Shown here: positions 33,390-44,492 of the stretch, in pieces
How positions within the stretch are numbered: the first letter of the stretch is position 1
How the letters are laid out: every line of letters begins with the position of its first letter
Assembly (NCBI GenBank): GCA_033725935.1
Contig: MU867079.1
Span: 124,001 to 188,000, forward strand
DNA length: 64,000 nt
Origin: Cladorrhinum sp. PSN259
Taxonomy: Eukaryota; Ascomycota; Sordariomycetes; Sordariales; Podosporaceae
Direction: 5' to 3'
The notes under the pieces: model-generated
The model's database searches: none
The model's input: the letters and a program-made list of their open reading frames with translations, nothing else
Told to the model about the DNA's origin: nothing
Made by a program: the position numbers and the translations under genes

Positions 33390-35417
33390 CAACAACAACA
33401 AATGAACCAGATGCAAGCCGGCGGTCAACATCAAATGAACCCTCAGCAGCTCATGCAGGCCCAGCAGGCCCAGCAGATCGCAGCGATGCAGCACCAGGCC
33501 CAGCAACAACACCAAGCGCAGCAGCAACAAGCTGCCCATCAACAACATCAGGCGCAACAACACGCGGCGCAAGCAGCTGCCCAAGCCCAGGCCCAGGCCC
33601 AGGCCCAGGCCCAGCAGCAGGGACAGGGTCAACAGGGTCAACAACAAGGGCAGCAAGGGCAACCTCAGCAGCAACAGCAGTCCCAGCAAGGGCAAGCTCA
33701 GCAGCAGACTCCTCAGCCAGGCCAAGGAGGACCCGGATCAGCAAACGGCCAAGCACCAACACCAGGACCTACTCACGCCCCGACACCTCAACCAAATGCT
33801 CAACAACAACCCCAGCCCCCACCACAAACACCTCAGACAACACAGGCTCAGCAACAACAAGCTCAGCTTGTAGCACAGGTGCAACATGCTCAGCAACAGC
33901 AACAGCAAGCAGCTCAAGCAGCCCACGCGGCGGCACAACAAGCTCAAGCTCAGGCTCAGGCTCAGGCTCAAGCTCAGGCTGTACAACAAGCCCAGCACGC
34001 AGCTGGGATGACAACACTTATGCAACAAAAACGTGATGGTTTAGTAAACTTCAAGGGCGGTTGTTTACTCAAACTGATGCAGTTTAGTGAGCATTTGAGC
34101 GGGTTTCCCGGCTTGAAGGATCCGGACGACCTAAGCTACTGGAGCCAGTTTGTCGACCAATTCTTTTCACCAAAAGGCATATTCCGGCACGCCACGCTCG
34201 ACCTGAACGCTCGGGATGGCGAACCCCCTGAAAAGCAATATGATATTCCATTTCCGGCAATCCCTCGTTATTTCCACACTCACTTCACTTCGGGCGTCAA
34301 AACACTACAGTTGGTTATGAACAAGGGCACAACTGACCGACCATTGCCCAACGACTGTCACTTTATTGAGAACCATAAAACGAGTCTAGTTTACTGGTTT
34401 GAGAATGGCTCGCATCTCGTTGCCGATGGCATCCTCCGCGCTCAGTTTGACAGTAACCAAAAGTTTGAACTCTTTGAATTCACTACACAGCACCACGAGG
34501 AGTTTATTTCCAGGAGTTTGGTCATAGCAGCAGCCAGGCCGCAACATAACTGGGTTAAGGAATTCAATAGTCTCAACTCACAGGATCCAAAGCAGTCTCC
34601 CGAGATGAACAAGAAGGGCAAGGCGAGACCGCCCAAATTTCCTGCGGGGCCTCCTCCGGACTTTGACCTGCCACATTCCTTGACCAAGGGTTCTCTGGGT
34701 GTTACCGAGGCTGTGCATCAGTTTCTTGAGGTATGTCCAATGTTGCTGTAGCTGTGTCTGGTTTCCCAATCCAAAGCTAACACCTTGAAGATGGTTGAGA
34801 TTATGGGTCAGATGAATCCATTGTTTGGATTTTATCACCAACATCAACACCCCCCGATAGGGCCGTACACTGCCCTCGAGCAGTACGTAAATAATATTTC
34901 TAACCAAATGACTGTCAACAATGGCGGACCACAAGTAATAATGGGAGTGAACGGAGTCGGCGGACCCGGAGGCCCAGCCGGAATGCCTCAAGGAGGACCA
35001 AGGACGCCCGGTTTCGGCCAGTTTAATCACGCCATGGCCGGCGCCAGTCCTGCCATGGCAAACTCGATGCTTCCTGGATCACCTCACATCGCCGGGAGCC
35101 CGGCTCCAGGAGCGCCAATGATGCAGCCCGTAGGGAGCCAACAAACACACTCGTCGAGCGGTGTTCCCAGCGCTAACACGTCGCCGGCACAAAATAGCAA
35201 CGCGGTGATCAACAGTTCGAATAACAGCAACAAAAGGCGAAGGTTAAGTTCGACTGTTAAGGAGGAAGATATCGGTATCAATACTCCTCAGTCTGCTCCT
35301 ACGCCTCAGAATCAGGGGATGGGCACACCACAGATGAATGGGATTGGGCTTGCGGGGAAGAAACCGCCTACGCCTAGGATTCCGAATAAGAGGCATAAGG
35401 GGAATCCGCCACAATAA
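32586..35417 (+). CDS. LIM-domain-binding protein (LDB1/PtaB-like) transcriptional co-regulator
   Basis: Four exons (32586-32898, 32963-33231, 33336-34730, 34791-35417) with introns of 64, 104 and 60 bp give 867 residues. The start is the first of two adjacent ATGs (MMASMGPSAFSPHPGG). Donor GTATGT at 32899 is preferred to GTAACA seven bases earlier; both keep phase. The N-terminal half is Met/Gln/Pro-rich, with an 18-Gln tract near residue 200 and Gln-Ala dipeptide repeats. The LIM-binding domain covers about 425-640: RDGLVNFKGGCLLKLMQFSE, GIFRHATLDLNARDGEPPEK, YDIPFPAIPRYFHTHFTSGV, then HLVADGILRAQFDSNQKFEL. A C-terminal NKRRRLSS motif resembles a nuclear signal. The Aspergillus homologue PtaB works with the Flo8-type factor SomA in adhesion and conidiation. 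That pairing is known for the family, not shown here. Confidence 0.88.
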
Positions 35418-37020
35418 ACTTGGGTGGAGGAAGTCTGTAAAAACTAATGAGGCGAGCATTTGGAGGGGGAGGGGAAGAAAAGGGGAGGAAAGGATAAAGC
35501 GGATGGTATTTTTGTGTAAACAATTGTTTTGCTGGAGGAAAGAAGCGGAAGAAGAAGCATCGAAAGGGGGGAATGACGAGCGTTGGTGTTGTGTCTGTTG
35601 TGTTGTGTGTGTATGACCTTGAGATTTGATTATTTGGGAGTTTAATGGCGTCGCCTTTTTACTCATTTGCTCTTTTTTGCTGAAGTATTTCGGACAAGGA
35701 AATAAGGTGGAGTGAGGGTTTTTTTTTGGGGGGGGTTTGATCAAGGCTAGGAAATTATTCGAGTTTCAAAATTTTTGTTTAACACTCCTATCATCATCAT
35801 TGTCATTGTCTTGTTTTGATTTGGTTTTTTTTATTTTTTTTTATTTTTTATTTTTTTTATGGGATATCTCAGACTGCATTTTATGTTTTTTATATCTTTT
35901 TTTCATGTTGTCAAGAAGTAAAAGAGCGGAGTGAGTAGCGTGAAGGAAAGTTGGGGACACATGGACAGGTGAGATAGTAAGAAGAGTCTTTGAGAAGAAA
36001 AAAGAAATTTTAAGTTTGTCCTTTTAAGATTGTTATTGGTATTGGAACTATTTAGATGGAAGTGAATGTGAGTCTAGTCAGTGAGTGATAGATAGAGAAC
36101 CCTGGTATTTGGGTCCACGAATTATTGTTATACTTGGGTTTTATGGGGAAAGACCTAGGAAGGATGAGGGGTACTACGGGTGCGGGTTACGAGGGAAACG
36201 AAAGAAGAAAAAAACTGAAAGGTATTTATTTGATTCTATTTTGGTTTAGTTTGGTTTAGTTTTATGTTATTACAAAAAAAATTTACTTGTTATATATATT
36301 TGCGTATTTATTGCAGAAAAAAATCTCGATTTAATTTTAGAGAAGTGCTGACTGAGTTGATCTATCTTTCTCCCCACTCTCACTCTCACTACTACTTAGT
36401 CTTGCTAATGGATTAGATACTCCAGTTTATGCATTTATTAAACTACTTTATTAAATGCTTGTTCCTCCTCAGGTCACGCCATCGTCCAGAAATACCTCTG
36501 CATCACTCAGGACTGATAGACACTTTTAGGCACTCTTGAACACTCGTAGGCTCATCAAGCTTAAACACACATACATATTCACACACACACATATATATAG
36601 ACCAACACCGGCAGATAATCATAATCTCCCGTTCCTTCCTTCGTTCCTTTTAATATTTACAATCCCATGATGATAAAAAACATCATTTCATCCCGTACTA
36701 CTGATTCTGCGGGTCTGCGGGCCTACAGATGTGACAGTTGTTTTGTCAAAATTTGTCCGGTAATAATACCATCCAAAACTGATTCTACAAGGAAAATCTC
36801 AATTCAGTGCAGTTGCTTGCTCAAGGAGATGGGATGAGATGATGGAGATGGAGATCGATGACACTCGTGTGTTGGAGTAACTCTGTTGAAAAGCCTAATT
36901 GTTGATGAAATGCCATCTCTAGTAAGACTTCCATGAGATATCGAGTGTTTTTCTTTTCCATATTCTCAATAGAGTAGCGGTATTCACTCGGTCATTAATA
37001 TACAGTACTTTATAAGCTAG

Positions 37021-37056
37021 GAGAGAGGGAGGGAGAGAGAGAGAGAGAGAGAGAAG
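37021..37056 (+). repeat. GA dinucleotide-rich run
   Basis: GAGAGAGGGAGGGAGAGAGA and further GA units up to GAAGGGGG, about 36 bp. Confidence 0.85.
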
Positions 37057-37180
37057 GGGGCGAAAGAAAGGACGCGTTTAAAAAATCTTGTGTTCTGGAA
37101 AAGATGTTGTAAAGTTTTAGTCAAAGACATAGAGAAAGAAATATAACTTGAAGAGTATCCCTCCCATATTTACTTCCCCA

Positions 37181-37190
<10 letters not shown>

Positions 37191-37235
<45 letters not shown>
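37191..37235 (+). repeat. ACT/CTA trinucleotide microsatellite, about 15 units
   Basis: An uninterrupted ACT repeat. A Ser-rich antisense frame across it (37121-37315) is a translation of the repeat and is not a gene. Confidence 0.9.
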
Positions 37236-37237
<2 letters not shown>

Positions 37238-38365
37238 TCTTAGAAGGCTGTTAAGAGAATGGATTGGACGAACACGACATGTTACATACCAAGTAAGTAG
37301 GCTTGCTAAAGACAAGGCTTCTTAAAATAAAATACAAGTTAAAATTTAAAACACTATAAATTTACACAAACAACCTATTATCAAAGCTTCATGAGCATTA
37401 ACCAGCAATTATCAGCGTAAATTAATGCCCAACTTCATCAACTATAAACTAAAAGACTTTTCAAGAACTTCTTTCTCACTTAAATTAATCATCAACCTCC
37501 TTGATACTGATACTGGCAGTCCCACAGGGCTTTCGAACGCCCAACAATAAGGCAATCGTTATCATCCCCAATGGATCAAGTCAAACGGATCATCTTTTAC
37601 CATAAAGTACACGATTCAAGCCATTCCACTGTTTACCACTGAAAAACATTCTCATAAACGTCAACCATTTGTGACCTTATCTCAACTCCCCAAGATAAGA
37701 CTTACACCAACAAAAAGGTCTCCACTCACAGGTAACCATTCATACGTAATTGGTGGGGACCTTGAATCACGTTTAGAACTTTCGTGGACGCAAACACTGA
37801 GAACCTTGATGTACAGTTTCATTGAAAATTTGTAAAGGTACTTTGAGACGGCGAAATCAAGCCTGTATTTCTTGTTTCTCGAGCTAGAGGTTTGCGTGGA
37901 TTGGATAGGTCAGGTTTCATGTACATGCACCACCATCGAGTCTTTTGGTCCAACCAAATCTTAGGAGACGAAAGGGGGGAGATGTCGGTGACGACAGAGC
38001 AATCTGGGCAAGATAACCAATGCACTCATGTAGGGAATGGCAGTATTAAAAAGACCCAGAAGCATGTTGTCTAAGAAACGACTCTCGGCGCTGCCCTACC
38101 ACATTTGCATGTGCCTCCGCTGTTAACCTCCATCCCTCGTTGTTGTATGTGTGTGATGTGTTCCCAAACCCCGCCGGACCGTGAAAGTGAATAATAAGAG
38201 ACTCGCGTAATGAGCAAACCCAACCACGTTCCCAATAAAACTAATAATGTGCAATCCCAAAAGACTCAAAGGAACCGAAACGCCGTAAGAGAACGGTCTA
38301 AAGAAAGCAAGACGGCGACGTCTGGTTGGTGGGTCGAAACGGAGGTATGACCAGTCGGCGCAGCT

Positions 38366-38970
38366 TTAGGCAGTCTCGAAATCACCAAAGGTGTTCTCAC
38401 CCGAGTAAGTGATGTAGAGAAATCTGTTTGATCAATACAGTCAGTCATTGTGCGCAATCACGGGGACCTAGAAGCACTGCGACTTACCCATCCTCATCCT
38501 TGTGCTCGTCATAAATGCTACTCATGAGAGCTGCGGTAGGTGGAAGGACCTCATCGACGAAGATGAAGATGGCCTTCTCCGGCGAGAGCTTGATTCGCTT
38601 ACGGATGACGTAGACAAACTGGCCTACAGTGAGATCTGAGGGGACCAGATACTTCTTCTTATCGATGGTAGCGATATCAGACTTCTCAACCTTTTCGCAA
38701 ATGACCTATCAAAGAATAAAATGGTTAGCTGGAGACTGCTGGTGGTAGTGGTGATGATTGATCATGGCGATGCGACCGGCCGGCCCGGTCGGGGAAGACC
38801 GTTCAAGACCCCGATCGAGTCAAGAGCGGACCTTGAGGAGCAGCGGTTCTCACCGCCAAGATAGGGGAGGGGCGACATACTGGAATGCGATCAGAGTACT
38901 TCTGGCGAATGCGCTCGGCCTCGGCCTTGCGCTTCTCGAAGGGGTGCTCGTCCTTAAACTTGCTTCTCAT
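38366..38970 (-). CDS. atg8: Autophagy ubiquitin-like protein ATG8
   Basis: Three exons (38970-38881, 38705-38488, 38423-38366) give 121 residues. The introns are 175 bp (GTATGT) and 64 bp (GTAAGT). The protein starts MRSKFKDEHPFEKRKAEAER and continues KYLVPSDLTVGQFVYVIRKR, FIFVDEVLPPTAALMSSIYD, then GFLYITYSGENTFG and a five-residue tail DFETA. ATG4 would cleave after that Gly so it can be joined to phosphatidylethanolamine on the phagophore. Length and sequence are nearly invariant in the family. Each exon is too short or too fragmented to appear as a long open frame. The first intron is long for this window. Confidence 0.97.
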
Positions 38971-40313
38971 TTTGGCGGTGTTGTTAGAAGAACGATCAAG
39001 TATTGTTGGGCTTCTCTAGTATGCCTCGAAAGAGCTGTCTCGAGTAAGTGTCTACAAGCGGGCAGAGCGAATGTCAGCAATGATGCAAGTGTTGAATATT
39101 AGAAAAATAAGATGGCGATGGAAGATGGATGAAGAGAAGGACTGAAATACCTTTGACAATGTGTGCGTGAAATGATAAAGGTTGAAGGAGGAAAAGTTAA
39201 GTTGAGTTTGGAAAGAGGATTGCGTACGGATATGGCTGCCGCCTTGTGTTAAACGCAAGTGACTGGGGGGTTTGAGTTGCACGGGGGCAGAGAGGCGGGG
39301 CAGAGCTGCAGCGAGCGGCGGACCGCAGCGGAATTGGACCAGATGACTAACGCTAATGAGGGAGCATAACTGCCCTCCTAGGTTTAGCTGTATCCCACTG
39401 AGAGGTGAATCAGAGCGAGTGCTCACATGGGTTTGTGCCGCTGCAGAAGAGCAAGGCAGGTGCCCTCAGTTACGTGCTCACCTGATACCGCAGAGGATAT
39501 TCCATCTAATTCTGCCGTGAGTTTTTTCATTCGCTCCCTCAACCCGATGAGGACAATAAGCAACGAAATCAAACATTTCCATGTTTGGTTCATCGGTGGC
39601 TTTGGGTTCATGACGCACACACCGGTTGTTATCTTTGGACCGCCCAGTAACCTAAACCCCATTCACTTCCATTCACCAGAACTTTAGCTCCCTCCTGACC
39701 GATCTGTCGGTGTGAATCATCGCTCTTTATTCGCCAGCAGAGTTCCATGCAAGAATAGCTATTGTGTATGGTCCGCAAATGGATATTATACGTAGTTTCT
39801 TTTTCCCATCTTAGCTTAAAAGAGCGGGATGCATCGCGACCCAGGATGCTGAGGACAGCGATGACGGAGAGCTGTCAATCGGGAATGACCCCGCTTTCTG
39901 CTTGTTGCCTGCAAGGGACACACTGGCTGCCGCTGGACAACCCCGCGGCGTCCTGATGTGGTGGTGAACATGGGGTTCCTTGCCAAGATGCACTCCCGAG
40001 CCACTTTGGTGCCGGCAAAGCTCCCGGTTTCCAGGAACGTATTCCGAAGCTCTGGAATCGAACAAAACGTTCGATCTTGACTGTCAAATCAGCCGAGCCA
40101 GAATCGTTGTACGGCTCGCCTCAGAAGTGAACAGTTAACCCTCAGTTAGCTAGGGTTGTAGGTGGTCCACGGCTTGCTCGGTGAGGTCCGGAATCTCCCA
40201 TTACTGGCTGCATCGCAAAAAGTGGCCTCATAGTTGGGCCGAGAATCATCTGATTCTTCGCGGTATTCTCACTCCCACCATCGACCCTTCTGATATATAA
40301 AAAGTACTTCAAG
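38971..40313. other. Divergent intergenic region, ATG8 / coproporphyrinogen oxidase
   Basis: 1.3 kb with both promoters, and the leader intron above. Short overlapping open frames at 39427-40087 have no domain. A CTAGGGTTGT element lies at about 40150. Confidence 0.6.
39052..39150 (-). other. Candidate 5'-leader intron of atg8
   Basis: On the minus strand, CAAAG|GTATTT starts a 99-bp stretch with GCTGACATT as branch site and CTTGTAG as acceptor, 81 bp upstream of the atg8 ATG. It fits fungal intron consensus; there is no reading frame to confirm it. Confidence 0.45.
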
Positions 40314-41594
40314 ATGGCTTCCCGTCGAGCAGCCATTCGTCTCCTTTCACAGTGTAGAGCACATGCTCAATTGGGCTCCAGAAGGGCTTTCAGACGCTTC
40401 TCAAGTTCTACAACTTCTTCATCTGCGCCATTGAGCAGATATCTTGGCTTGACAGCTTTTGGTCTTCTTGTTTCTGTACCCCTAGCCTACAAAATGGTAC
40501 GCCTTGCTCCAACCCAATTGGCCTTTTCTTTGGCTAGAATGGCTAACAGTTCCTTACTCTGACAGGCGATCGACGAACCCCTCAGGTTAGACGCCCTGAC
40601 CCTCGCCGAGCGTGACCAGCAGTCGAAGCGCGAGGAAGGGGTAACGGAGAAGTCACCCATGCGTCTCCGTATGGAGAAATTCGTGAAGGAGCAACAACAA
40701 GAAATTGTCAAGGCGTTAGAAGAGGTCGATGGCACCAAGTTCAGAATGGACGAGTGGCAGCGTAAGGAGGGTGGCGGTGGCATCACATGCTGCTTGCAGG
40801 ACGGAAAGGTCTTTGAGAAGGCCGGTGTTGGTGTCAGTGTTGTCTACGGCACTCTCCCCAAGCCAGCAATTCTCAAGATGAGCGCAAACCACAAGAACAT
40901 CATCGAAGGCGGAGAGATCCCAGATAGCCTCGAGTTCTTCGCAGCAGGTCTCAGCTTGATCGTGCACCCCAAGAACCCAATGGCACCAACGGTTCACCTC
41001 AACTACAGATACTTTGAGACAGCCAAGCCAGACGGAACTTCTGGGACATGGTGGTTCGGTGGTGGCAGTGACTTGACGCCAAACTATCTTTTCGACGAGG
41101 ACGCCGTACAGTTCCACAAAGACCTGAAGGACGTTTGCGACAAGCACAACAAGGACTACTTCCCACGATTCAAGAAGTGGTGCGACGAGTACTTTTACAA
41201 TAAGCACCGTGGGGAGTCTCGGGGTATTGGTGGCATCTTCTTTGACGACTTGGATGAGTCTGTATCCGACAAGGAGAACATCTTTGCGTTCATCCAAGAC
41301 TCGCTCAGATCATTTGTTCCAACGTACACTTCCATCGTCGAAAGGCGGAAGGATATGCCTTTTACCGAGGAGGAGAAGGATTGGCAGCAGATCCGACGAG
41401 GCAGATATGTCGAGTTCAACCTGGTTCATGACCGGGGAACTTCATTCGGTCTCAATACTCCCGGCGCAAGAGTTGAGAGTATCCTGATGAGCATGCCGTT
41501 GACAGCAAGGTGGGAGTACATGCATGATCCAGAGCCAGGTAGCCGAGAGGCGAGATTGGTGGAAGTATTGAAGAACCCCAAGGAGTGGGTGTAA
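40314..41594 (+). CDS. hem13: Coproporphyrinogen III oxidase (oxygen-dependent)
   Basis: Two exons (40314-40496, 40566-41594; 69-bp intron) give 403 residues. The enzyme oxidatively decarboxylates coproporphyrinogen III to protoporphyrinogen IX in haem synthesis. The family core is complete: GGGGITCCLQDGKVFEKAGV, SVVYGTLP, PTVHLNYRYFE, WWFGGGSDLTPNYLFDEDAV, GGIFFDDLDE, RRGRYVEFNLVHDRGTSFGL and SILMSMPLTARWEY. The first exon adds an Arg/Ser-rich presequence (MASRRAAIRLLSQCRAHAQL) and a hydrophobic segment at about 43-60. That is the pattern of a protein directed to mitochondria and held at the inner membrane facing the intermembrane space. Baker's yeast Hem13 is cytosolic, so location differs. 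Dependence on oxygen is a family property. Confidence 0.96.
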
Positions 41595-41828
41595 AAAAGA
41601 AAGCACTTTCTTCATGTACATTATCATTTGTTAGAAATTATGTATAAAAGCGATTTATTGTGTTCTCACATTTTGTCATCTTGTGTTGTTGCCCGGAAGT
41701 CCAAACAATGAGTTTCGGCCCGCTTTGACAGACATCTGCACCATACAACATCAAACTCACATATACCATTCTCACGATTCAAAAACAATAAAGTCTGGAA
41801 CTTTCCTGTATTCTTTGAGAGGAAAAAA

Positions 41829-42926
41829 ATGCCACAATCAACACCCCGCAGAATCTTGACAGCATTAATAAACCGCATCTCATCTACTCCGCTGCTAGAC
41901 GAAGCTCCCGCCTCAAAAAGGCTCGATATCGAAGATGACGCAGCAAATCCAAACCCACTCCGCCGCGTCCCTATTTCCCATCGACATCTACTCATAACTT
42001 TACACGTATTATTTCCAGGGATGGTCCTGCCCGCTCTGGATTTGCTCGATAGAAATTTAGTCACGAGACTTGTGATGGATCCTGCGCTCAATCGCGTCTC
42101 CTCGCTCAATCTCATACCGGCAAAGCACGAGGTCAAGATCAAGCAGGAAACAAAGGCGGGACTAGAAACCGAACAAGAGTCAGAATCACAATCAGGATGT
42201 TGTTCAGATCCAGTATTATCATCGTCATCAGAGAAAGTCGGCGGCGGAGAGGAAGAAGAAGAAGAAGCAAAAAGGAAGGAGAAGAAGCAACAACAACAAC
42301 AATCAAGTATCTACGTGGTTTATTCTTCTTCTGCTTCTTCTTCACAGCATCATCATCCAAGACGAAATCCTTCCAGAGCAGGAGCAGGAGCAGGAGCAGG
42401 ATCAGCATCACTAGGGGATGATGGTGATTTTGATGATGATGTGATATATATCTCGAAAGGAGGACAGGGGCAGAGGTATTACACGGTAAATCTCCAAGGG
42501 TGGAACTGCACCTGCGCGGCGTTTGCGTTTGCTACGGTTCAGGAACCACCGCCCGTATCCATGCCCATACCCGTACCCATGAAAGAAGAAGCAGAAGAAG
42601 AAGACAACCTGAACATGGATGACGATATCACTGCTCGACCAGCGGTCAATACCAATACCTCCGAACCAAAACCAGAAGAAGCAAGTACGCAGAGCGGTGC
42701 TGCTGAAGACTGGTCATTCGGCGGTCTAAGCTTACCCGGTCTCGAAATTAGAACAGCAGAGGGAGGGGGAGGAGCTCAGGGAGGACAAGCCGAAATACCG
42801 GCACCGATCTGCAAGCACCTCCTGGCCTGTCTGCTAGCAGAGAGGTGGAGCGCAGCACTAGGAGGATACGTAATCGAAAAAACAGTAGGCAAGGAAGAAA
42901 TGGCGGGTATTGTTGCTGATATCTAA
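41829..42926 (+). CDS. SWIM zinc-finger protein, probable Sws1/Shu2 homologue
   Basis: A single exon of 365 residues, only 234 bp after hem13 on the same strand. A SWIM-type finger is visible as GWNCTCAAFAFATV (C227, C229) and PICKHLLACLLAERW (C328, H330). The two halves are separated by about 98 residues of acidic low-complexity sequence, much longer than usual. The N terminus (HLLITLHVLFPGMVLPALDL, LDRNLVTRLV) matches the helical start typical of Sws1-type proteins. Residues 120-200 are Glu/Gln/Ser/Ala-rich. Sws1/Shu2 proteins pair with RAD51 paralogues and promote homologous recombination. This function is inferred from the finger and domain order; other SWIM proteins cannot be excluded. 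Confidence 0.68.
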   Translation: MPQSTPRRILTALINRISSTPLLDEAPASKRLDIEDDAANPNPLRRVPISHRHLLITLHVLFPGMVLPALDLLDRNLVTRLVMDPALNRVSSLNLIPAKHEVKIKQETKAGLETEQESESQSGCCSDPVLSSSSEKVGGGEEEEEEAKRKEKKQQQQQSSIYVVYSSSASSSQHHHPRRNPSRAGAGAGAGSASLGDDGDFDDDVIYISKGGQGQRYYTVNLQGWNCTCAAFAFATVQEPPPVSMPIPVPMKEEAEEEDNLNMDDDITARPAVNTNTSEPKPEEASTQSGAAEDWSFGGLSLPGLEIRTAEGGGGAQGGQAEIPAPICKHLLACLLAERWSAALGGYVIEKTVGKEEMAGIVADI

Positions 42927-43304
42927 CTTTTACTTGATCAAAGTATCCTCAAGCAAAAGGACATTTGTTTATTGGCGTTGTTGATTGAGTTCATGATACC
43001 TGGCTTGGCCTTGGCTAAAATTAAAAATAAAGAGCAAAAGAAAAGGAGAAGGAGAAGAAAAGATCTGAATATGCACCATTCTGCCAGTCACTCACATAGG
43101 AGAAGCTGGGGCATAGACTAAAAAAATAAAGGCTTCGGAATAAAGACTGCAAAGGAGGCAAAATCAACAGCGAATAATACATCTTGTAGACTTGTAATAT
43201 TAACACGCCCAAAGTGTTGATTCATCCTTGAGCCAACTTTCAATGGGGAGACTCGATAAATTTTCTCGTTACAATCATTACCCGTCTAATTCTAAAACTT
43301 GGAC
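42927..43304. other. Short convergent gap, SWIM protein / RPN8
   Basis: 378 bp, A/G-rich on one strand, with nothing beyond the two 3' ends. Confidence 0.6.
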
Positions 43305-44492
43305 TTATTTCTTCTTCTCCTTGCTGTTCTCCTTATCCTTGTCCCCGCCGGCCTCCTTGCCCTCACCATTGGCCGCTGGGCTGCCTTCCTTCTTCTCTCC
43401 CTCTTTGCCCTCTGCTTCCTTCTTGGCAGCCTCCTTCTCCTCCTGCTGTTGCCGGTTCTGGATCTTGTTCTCGATAAGATCGTGGAAAGCAGTAATTGCC
43501 CTGATGAGAGAGCTGAGGTAGATAGCCATGAGCTGATCGTTGGTCTTGATGCTCATGGAATGGTGAAGGTCGCTAGCGCCAGTGCCGTCCGCCTTTGGCG
43601 AGGAGAGGTTAGGGAGGAGATTGAAAATGTCTTGGAGATTGCCGAGGATGGCATGGTTAACGGGGAGTTGGCCGTCGAGGACCTTCTGGAGGTAGGCTTG
43701 GATGTCTCGGAGGCGGAGGTGGAGGCCTTGCAGCGATTGGAGCTGGTTGGTGATGCGGGTGGAGAGGGTGCCGACTGCTACGTCACGAATGTCGCGAAGA
43801 AGATGCTCGACACCAATCTCCTCGGCCTCTTCGGCTTCGATAATCGATGGGGTGTGAACGAAGGTCTTGGATGTGGTGGTGCCGTCCTGTTGGTAAGGAG
43901 AGAGGGGTCAGCATCAACTGCAAGCAACTGCCAGGCGCTGGAATTATACATACGTCCTTGATCTCCTCGATGGCAAAGTATGCATCTGTTGGGACGCCGG
44001 CCTCCTTTGGCTGGACATCAATAATAACCAGCAATGGGTTGGGTGTGTAGCGCTTGAACAGCTCGTTGATCTCAAGATCCGAGGCCCGCAGCTTCGGACC
44101 CGAGTGGTACCATCCTATTAACTTCTCGCGCGCATTGACCTTCTTGAACATGTCGTTCATCGACTCGACGTAGTTGTGATCAAGGAACCAGACTGATGGA
44201 TCCTTTTCGTCCTCCTCGAAGGGAACTGCGTGTTGGAAACTGGGTCAGCATCCCACACTACCAAACCAACTGGCCACCTCTCCCCGTAATGTTGCTGCTA
44301 ACCTGCGAAGCTATTTGACACCCGGACATTTTTGCCGTCATTCTGTCCTAATAGAACACCAACCACCCGCTTGCTCTTGCTTGTGTTCGCACCGGTTCGA
44401 TTGTAATGATCGACGACTGAGAGGAGCACCAACGGCGCAACCGAGACGCTGCGGGTCACCAGAGAGAGTGTCTCTGCGGTCGTTGCGGGCAT
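43305..44492 (-). CDS. rpn8: 26S proteasome lid subunit RPN8 (MPN domain)
   Basis: Three exons (44492-44303, 44225-43954, 43886-43305) with introns of 77 and 67 bp give 347 residues. The start is MPATTAETLSLVTRSVSVAP. The MPN domain covers about 1-140: VLLSVVDHYNR, VVGVLLGQNDGKNVRVSNSF, WFLDHNYVESMNDMFKKVNA, then IGWYHSGPKLRASDLEINEL. The JAMM metal site (H-x-H...D) is incomplete (HSGP in place of HxH). That is normal for RPN8, which is the inactive partner of the deubiquitinase RPN11. The C-terminal helices (LRDIRDVAVGTLSTRITNQL, IQAYLQKVLDGQLPVNHAIL) join the lid helical bundle. The tail is a Lys/Glu-rich disordered stretch. Splices are confirmed by conserved sequence on both sides. Confidence 0.95.

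Larger units (their letters stand above)
35418..38365. other. Convergent non-coding gap, LDB1-like / ATG8, 2.9 kb
   Basis: No gene supported on either strand. The left 500 bp are T-rich and probably the 3' UTR of the LDB1-like gene. The gap holds a GA run (37021-37056) and a CTA/ACT trinucleotide run (37191-37235). AT-rich unique sequence fills 37320-37480. It is unusually long for a convergent pair, so a non-coding transcript is possible but nothing in the sequence shows it. Confidence 0.55.

Noticed and set aside
33219..34028. Leu- and Ala/Thr-rich frames on both strands over the Gln repeats
   Set aside because: Out-of-frame and antisense translations of the CAG/CAA/GCC repeats in the LDB1-like gene.
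37121..37315. Ser-rich minus-strand frame
   Set aside because: Translation of the ACT microsatellite.
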